64,000 bases of DNA, from NCBI RefSeq assembly GCF_029960815.1, contig NZ_JASBRE010000019.1:62001-126000 (forward strand), read 5' to 3'. A program made the position numbers and the translations under genes. The notes under the pieces are model-generated. The model worked only from the letters and a program-made list of their open reading frames with translations. It searched no databases and was not told the DNA's origin. The DNA is from Pseudomonas sp. AL03 (GTDB lineage Bacteria > Pseudomonadota > Gammaproteobacteria > Pseudomonadales > Pseudomonadaceae). This document shows positions 60,615 through 64,000 of this stretch, one piece after another; the stretch's first letter is position 1; each line of letters starts with the position of its first letter.

Positions 60615-61994
60615 ATGAGTAGCGGACGTATCGTTCAAATCATCGGCGCCGTTATCGACGTGGAATTTCCACGCGACAGCGTACCGAGCATCTACAACGC
60701 GCTGAAAGTAGTGAGCGCGGCTGAAACCACCCTGGAAGTTCAGCAGCAGCTGGGCGACGGCGTGGTTCGTACCATTGCGATGGGTTCCACCGAAGGCTTG
60801 AAGCGCGGTCTGGAAGTCACGGACTCTGGCGCTGCCATCTCCGTACCGGTCGGTAAAGCGACCCTGGGCCGGATCATGGACGTTCTGGGCAACCCGATCG
60901 ACGAAGCTGGCCCGATCGACACCGAAGAGCGCTGGGGCATTCACCGTCCTGCGCCAACCTTCGCTGAACAAGCAGGCGGCAACGACCTGCTGGAAACCGG
61001 CATCAAGGTTATCGACCTGGTTTGCCCGTTCGCCAAGGGTGGTAAAGTCGGTCTGTTCGGTGGTGCCGGTGTAGGCAAAACCGTAAACATGATGGAACTG
61101 ATCCGTAACATCGCCATCGAGCACGCCGGTTATTCCGTGTTCGCCGGTGTGGGTGAGCGTACTCGTGAGGGTAACGACTTCTACCACGAGATGAAGGATT
61201 CCAACGTTCTGGACAAAGTGGCACTGGTTTACGGTCAGATGAACGAGCCGCCGGGTAACCGTCTGCGCGTAGCATTGACCGGCCTGACCATGGCCGAGAA
61301 GTTCCGTGACGAAGGTAACGACGTACTGCTGTTCGTCGACAACATCTATCGTTACACCCTGGCCGGTACTGAAGTATCCGCACTGCTGGGCCGTATGCCT
61401 TCCGCAGTAGGTTACCAGCCGACCCTGGCTGAAGAGATGGGTACTCTGCAAGAGCGTATCACTTCGACCAAAAACGGTTCGATCACCTCGATCCAGGCGG
61501 TATACGTACCGGCGGATGACTTGACTGACCCGTCGCCAGCGACCACCTTCGCCCACTTGGACGCCACCGTCGTTCTGTCTCGTGACATCGCTTCCCTGGG
61601 TATCTACCCAGCGGTCGATCCACTGGACTCGACTTCGCGTCAGCTGGACCCGAACGTGATCGGTCAGGACCACTACGACACCGCTCGCGGCGTACAGTAT
61701 GTTCTGCAACGTTACAAAGAACTGAAGGACATCATTGCGATCCTGGGTATGGACGAGCTGTCGGAAACCGACAAGCAGTTGGTAAACCGTGCTCGTAAGA
61801 TCCAGCGTTTCTTGTCGCAACCGTTCTTCGTGGCTGAAGTCTTCACCGGTGCTTCGGGTAAATACGTTTCCCTGAAAGACACCATTGCTGGCTTCAAAGG
61901 CATCCTCAACGGTGACTACGACCACCTGCCAGAACAAGCGTTCTACATGGTCGGCGGCATCGAAGAAGCGATCGAGAAAGCCAAGAAACTGTAA
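60615..61994 (+). CDS. atpD: ATP synthase subunit beta
   Basis: Catalytic subunit of F1. 459 residues with Walker A GGAGVGKT near 150-157, the catalytic GERTREGND block, and the signature PAVDPLDSTS. Confidence 0.98.
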   Translation: MSSGRIVQIIGAVIDVEFPRDSVPSIYNALKVVSAAETTLEVQQQLGDGVVRTIAMGSTEGLKRGLEVTDSGAAISVPVGKATLGRIMDVLGNPIDEAGPIDTEERWGIHRPAPTFAEQAGGNDLLETGIKVIDLVCPFAKGGKVGLFGGAGVGKTVNMMELIRNIAIEHAGYSVFAGVGERTREGNDFYHEMKDSNVLDKVALVYGQMNEPPGNRLRVALTGLTMAEKFRDEGNDVLLFVDNIYRYTLAGTEVSALLGRMPSAVGYQPTLAEEMGTLQERITSTKNGSITSIQAVYVPADDLTDPSPATTFAHLDATVVLSRDIASLGIYPAVDPLDSTSRQLDPNVIGQDHYDTARGVQYVLQRYKELKDIIAILGMDELSETDKQLVNRARKIQRFLSQPFFVAEVFTGASGKYVSLKDTIAGFKGILNGDYDHLPEQAFYMVGGIEEAIEKAKKL

Positions 61995-62039
61995 TCCCGG
62001 CGCCCGGTAACGGGCGCTAATTTAGTTTGAGGCAATCAG

Positions 62040-62465
62040 ATGGCTATGACAGTCCATTGCGATATCGTCAGCGCGGAAGGGGAAATCTTTTCCGGCCTGG
62101 TCGAGATGGTGGTTGCGCACGGTGCACTGGGTGATCTTGGTATCGCCCTGGGTCACGCGCCGCTGATCACTAATCTCAAGCCGGGCCCGATCCGCCTGAT
62201 CAAGCAGGGCGGGGAAGAGGAGGTGTATTACATCTCCGGTGGTTTCCTCGAGGTTCAGCCGAACATGGTCAAGGTGCTTGCCGACACTGTGCAACGCGCT
62301 GCCGACCTGGACGAAGCCTCCGCTCAGGAAGCCGTTAAGGCTGCCGAGAAGGCCTTGCATGACCGTGGCGCAGAATTCGATTACGGTTCTGCTGCCGCAC
62401 GTCTGGCCGAGGCTGCAGCTCAGCTGCGCACCGTCCAGCAGATCCGCAAGAAGTTCGGCCACTAA
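62040..62465 (+). CDS. atpC: ATP synthase subunit epsilon
   Basis: Central stalk subunit that can brake hydrolysis. 141 residues: an N-terminal beta sandwich (residues 1-85) and a C-terminal helical hairpin rich in Ala and Glu. Last gene of the operon; a strong terminator follows. Confidence 0.96.
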   Translation: MAMTVHCDIVSAEGEIFSGLVEMVVAHGALGDLGIALGHAPLITNLKPGPIRLIKQGGEEEVYYISGGFLEVQPNMVKVLADTVQRAADLDEASAQEAVKAAEKALHDRGAEFDYGSAAARLAEAAAQLRTVQQIRKKFGH

Positions 62466-62492
62466 TAGGCCCCACTTGTTGTGCGATTGATT

Positions 62493-62520
62493 AAAAAGGG
62501 TAGCCTCGGCTACCCTTTTT
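62493..62520. terminator. Terminator of the atp operon
   Basis: AAAAAGGGTAGCC and GGCTACCCTTTTT pair perfectly over 13 bases around a two-base centre, followed by T-rich sequence. Confidence 0.92.
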
Positions 62521-62580
62521 TCTTTTCCGACATTCATAACCTGGTCGCAGCCGCTGACCACCCAGGATTGGTAGCCAGTC

Positions 62581-63948
62581 ATGTCTTTAGAAATCGTTAT
62601 CCTCGCTGCCGGCCAAGGCACTCGCATGCGTTCGGCGCTGCCGAAAGTTCTGCACCCGATTGCCGGCAACTCGATGCTTGGCCATGTTATCCACAGCGCC
62701 CGGCAACTTGATCCACAGCGCATCCACGTCGTGATCGGCCATGGCGCCGATGCCGTGCGTGAGCGTCTGGCGGCGGATGATTTGAATTTTGTCCTGCAGG
62801 ACAAACAGCTGGGGACCGGTCATGCGGTGGCGCAGGCTGTGCCGTTCATCAAGTCCGACACGGTGCTGATTCTCTACGGTGACGTGCCGCTGATTGAAGT
62901 CGACACCCTGCAACGTTTGCTGAAGAAAGTGGCGCCGCAACAACTGGGTTTGCTCACCGTTGAACTGGACGACCCAACCGGCTACGGCCGCATCGTCCGT
63001 GACGCGGCTGGAAAGGTCACCGCTATCGTCGAGCAGAAAGACGCCAACGAAGCTGAACGCGCAATCACCGAGGGCAACACCGGCATTCTGGCGCTGCCTT
63101 TCGAACGTCTTGGCGACTGGATGAGCCGCCTCTCCAATAACAATTCCCAGGGCGAGTACTACCTGACCGACGTAATCGCCATGGCGGTCAGCGACGGGCT
63201 GGTGGTGGCCACCGAGCAACCCCACGATGCCATGGAAGTGCAGGGTGCTAACGACCGCAACCAGCTTTCCGAGCTTGAGCGTCACTATCAGCTGCGCGCC
63301 GGTCGTCGTTTGATGGCTCAGGGCGTGACCCTGCGTGACCCGGCTCGTTTTGATGTGCGCGGTGAAGTCACCGTCGGCCGCGACGTGCTGATCGACATCA
63401 ACGTGATTCTCGAAGGCAAGGTCGTTATTGAGGACGACGTGGTGATCGGCCCGAACTGCGTGATCAAGGACAGCACCTTGCGCAAAGGGGTGGTGATCAA
63501 GGCTAACAGCCACATCGAAGGCGCGATTCTCGGTGAAGGCAGCGATGCCGGTCCGTTCGCTCGTTTGCGCCCAGGTACAGTGCTGGAAGCACGAGCCCAT
63601 GTGGGTAACTTCGTTGAGTTGAAAAACGCTCATTTGGGCGAGGACGCCAAGGCCGGTCATCTGACTTACCTGGGGGATGCGGAGATTGGTGCGCGGACCA
63701 ACATCGGGGCCGGCACCATCACCTGCAATTACGACGGCGCCAACAAATGGACAACCGTGTTGGGCGAAGATGTATTCATCGGCTCCAACAATTCGTTGGT
63801 CGCGCCTGTGGATATCTCTGCAGGTGCAACGACTGCTGCGGGTTCGACCATTACCCAGAATGTGGATAACGGGCAGTTGGCGGTAAGTCGCGCACGTCAG
63901 AAGAACATCGACGGCTGGAAGCGGCCGGTGAAGATCAAAAAGAGCTGA
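62581..63948 (+). CDS. glmU: Bifunctional GlmU: glucosamine-1-P acetyltransferase and UDP-GlcNAc pyrophosphorylase
   Basis: Makes UDP-N-acetylglucosamine for peptidoglycan and LPS. 455 residues: N-terminal uridyltransferase with LAAGQGTRM and PKVLHP, and a C-terminal left-handed beta helix (from about 250) with hexapeptide repeats and the acetyltransferase blocks. Normal length. Perfect DnaA boxes lie at 62687 and 63861. Confidence 0.97.
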   Translation: MSLEIVILAAGQGTRMRSALPKVLHPIAGNSMLGHVIHSARQLDPQRIHVVIGHGADAVRERLAADDLNFVLQDKQLGTGHAVAQAVPFIKSDTVLILYGDVPLIEVDTLQRLLKKVAPQQLGLLTVELDDPTGYGRIVRDAAGKVTAIVEQKDANEAERAITEGNTGILALPFERLGDWMSRLSNNNSQGEYYLTDVIAMAVSDGLVVATEQPHDAMEVQGANDRNQLSELERHYQLRAGRRLMAQGVTLRDPARFDVRGEVTVGRDVLIDINVILEGKVVIEDDVVIGPNCVIKDSTLRKGVVIKANSHIEGAILGEGSDAGPFARLRPGTVLEARAHVGNFVELKNAHLGEDAKAGHLTYLGDAEIGARTNIGAGTITCNYDGANKWTTVLGEDVFIGSNNSLVAPVDISAGATTAAGSTITQNVDNGQLAVSRARQKNIDGWKRPVKIKKS

Positions 63949-63967
63949 GTTATCCACAGCTCTTTTT
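63937..63967 (+). terminator. Terminator overlapping the glmU stop
   Basis: AAAAAGAGCT and AGCTCTTTTT form a 10-base stem; the left arm includes the first base of the glmU stop codon, and a perfect DnaA box (63950-63958) fills most of the loop. Confidence 0.8.
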
Positions 63968-64000
63968 ATCGCCTTACGCTTGACGAAGTTTCGCCGATAG

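Overview
The window comes from the replication-origin region of a Pseudomonas chromosome, most likely the P. fluorescens group. Support: the gene order LysM protein-def-fmt-rsmB-trkA ... htrB-tag-glyQ-glyS-gmhB-plsC | gyrB-recF-dnaN-dnaA | rpmH-rnpA-yidD-yidC-mnmE-mnmG-rsmG-parA-parB-atpIBEFHAGDC-glmU, which is the order I know around oriC in pseudomonads; parS sites with the Pseudomonas core; two repeat fragments of a kind common in fluorescent pseudomonads; and high GC at third codon positions.

Region by region. 1-11440: housekeeping genes for peptide deformylation, formyl-Met-tRNA, 16S rRNA methylation, K+ uptake, lipid A and heptose synthesis, DNA repair, glycyl-tRNA and phosphatidic acid. 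11702-39706: a 28,005-bp Tn7-like transposon between plsC and gyrB. 39712-55200: gyrB, recF, dnaN and dnaA on the minus strand; oriC; then rpmH to parAB on the plus strand. 55349-62465: the ATP synthase operon. 62581-63948: glmU.

The transposon is the main discovery. Its two ends start with TGTAGGTGGG and carry arrays of an AAAGTTAA-type repeat, four spread out on the left and three packed on the right, the asymmetry known for Tn7. A 5-bp direct repeat, CTGGA, flanks it exactly. The right-hand copy touches the gyrB stop codon, so the attachment site is the 3' end of gyrB. The core is an overlapping tnsA-tnsB-tnsC-tniQ operon. Its promoter is bracketed by two 18-bp inverted arms, with an unknown gene reading divergently. 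Cargo lies on both sides of the core. On the left are a serine recombinase with two ParB/RepB-type proteins, a TOTE-type primase-helicase and two small unknown genes. On the right are a Kiwa pair (kwaA, kwaB), two unknown genes, a Rad50/RloC-like zinc-hook ATPase and a type I restriction-modification system with a YgjP-like metalloprotease. The element is therefore a mobile defence island parked about 5-6 kb from the origin.

Insertion split gyrB from the hairpin terminator that once followed it (now at 11651-11681). The right end carries its own hairpin in the gyrB reading direction. Perfect DnaA boxes are very frequent in the chromosomal part of the window, with clusters upstream of dnaA (oriC) and between mnmE and mnmG. 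No tRNA, rRNA or CRISPR array was found.
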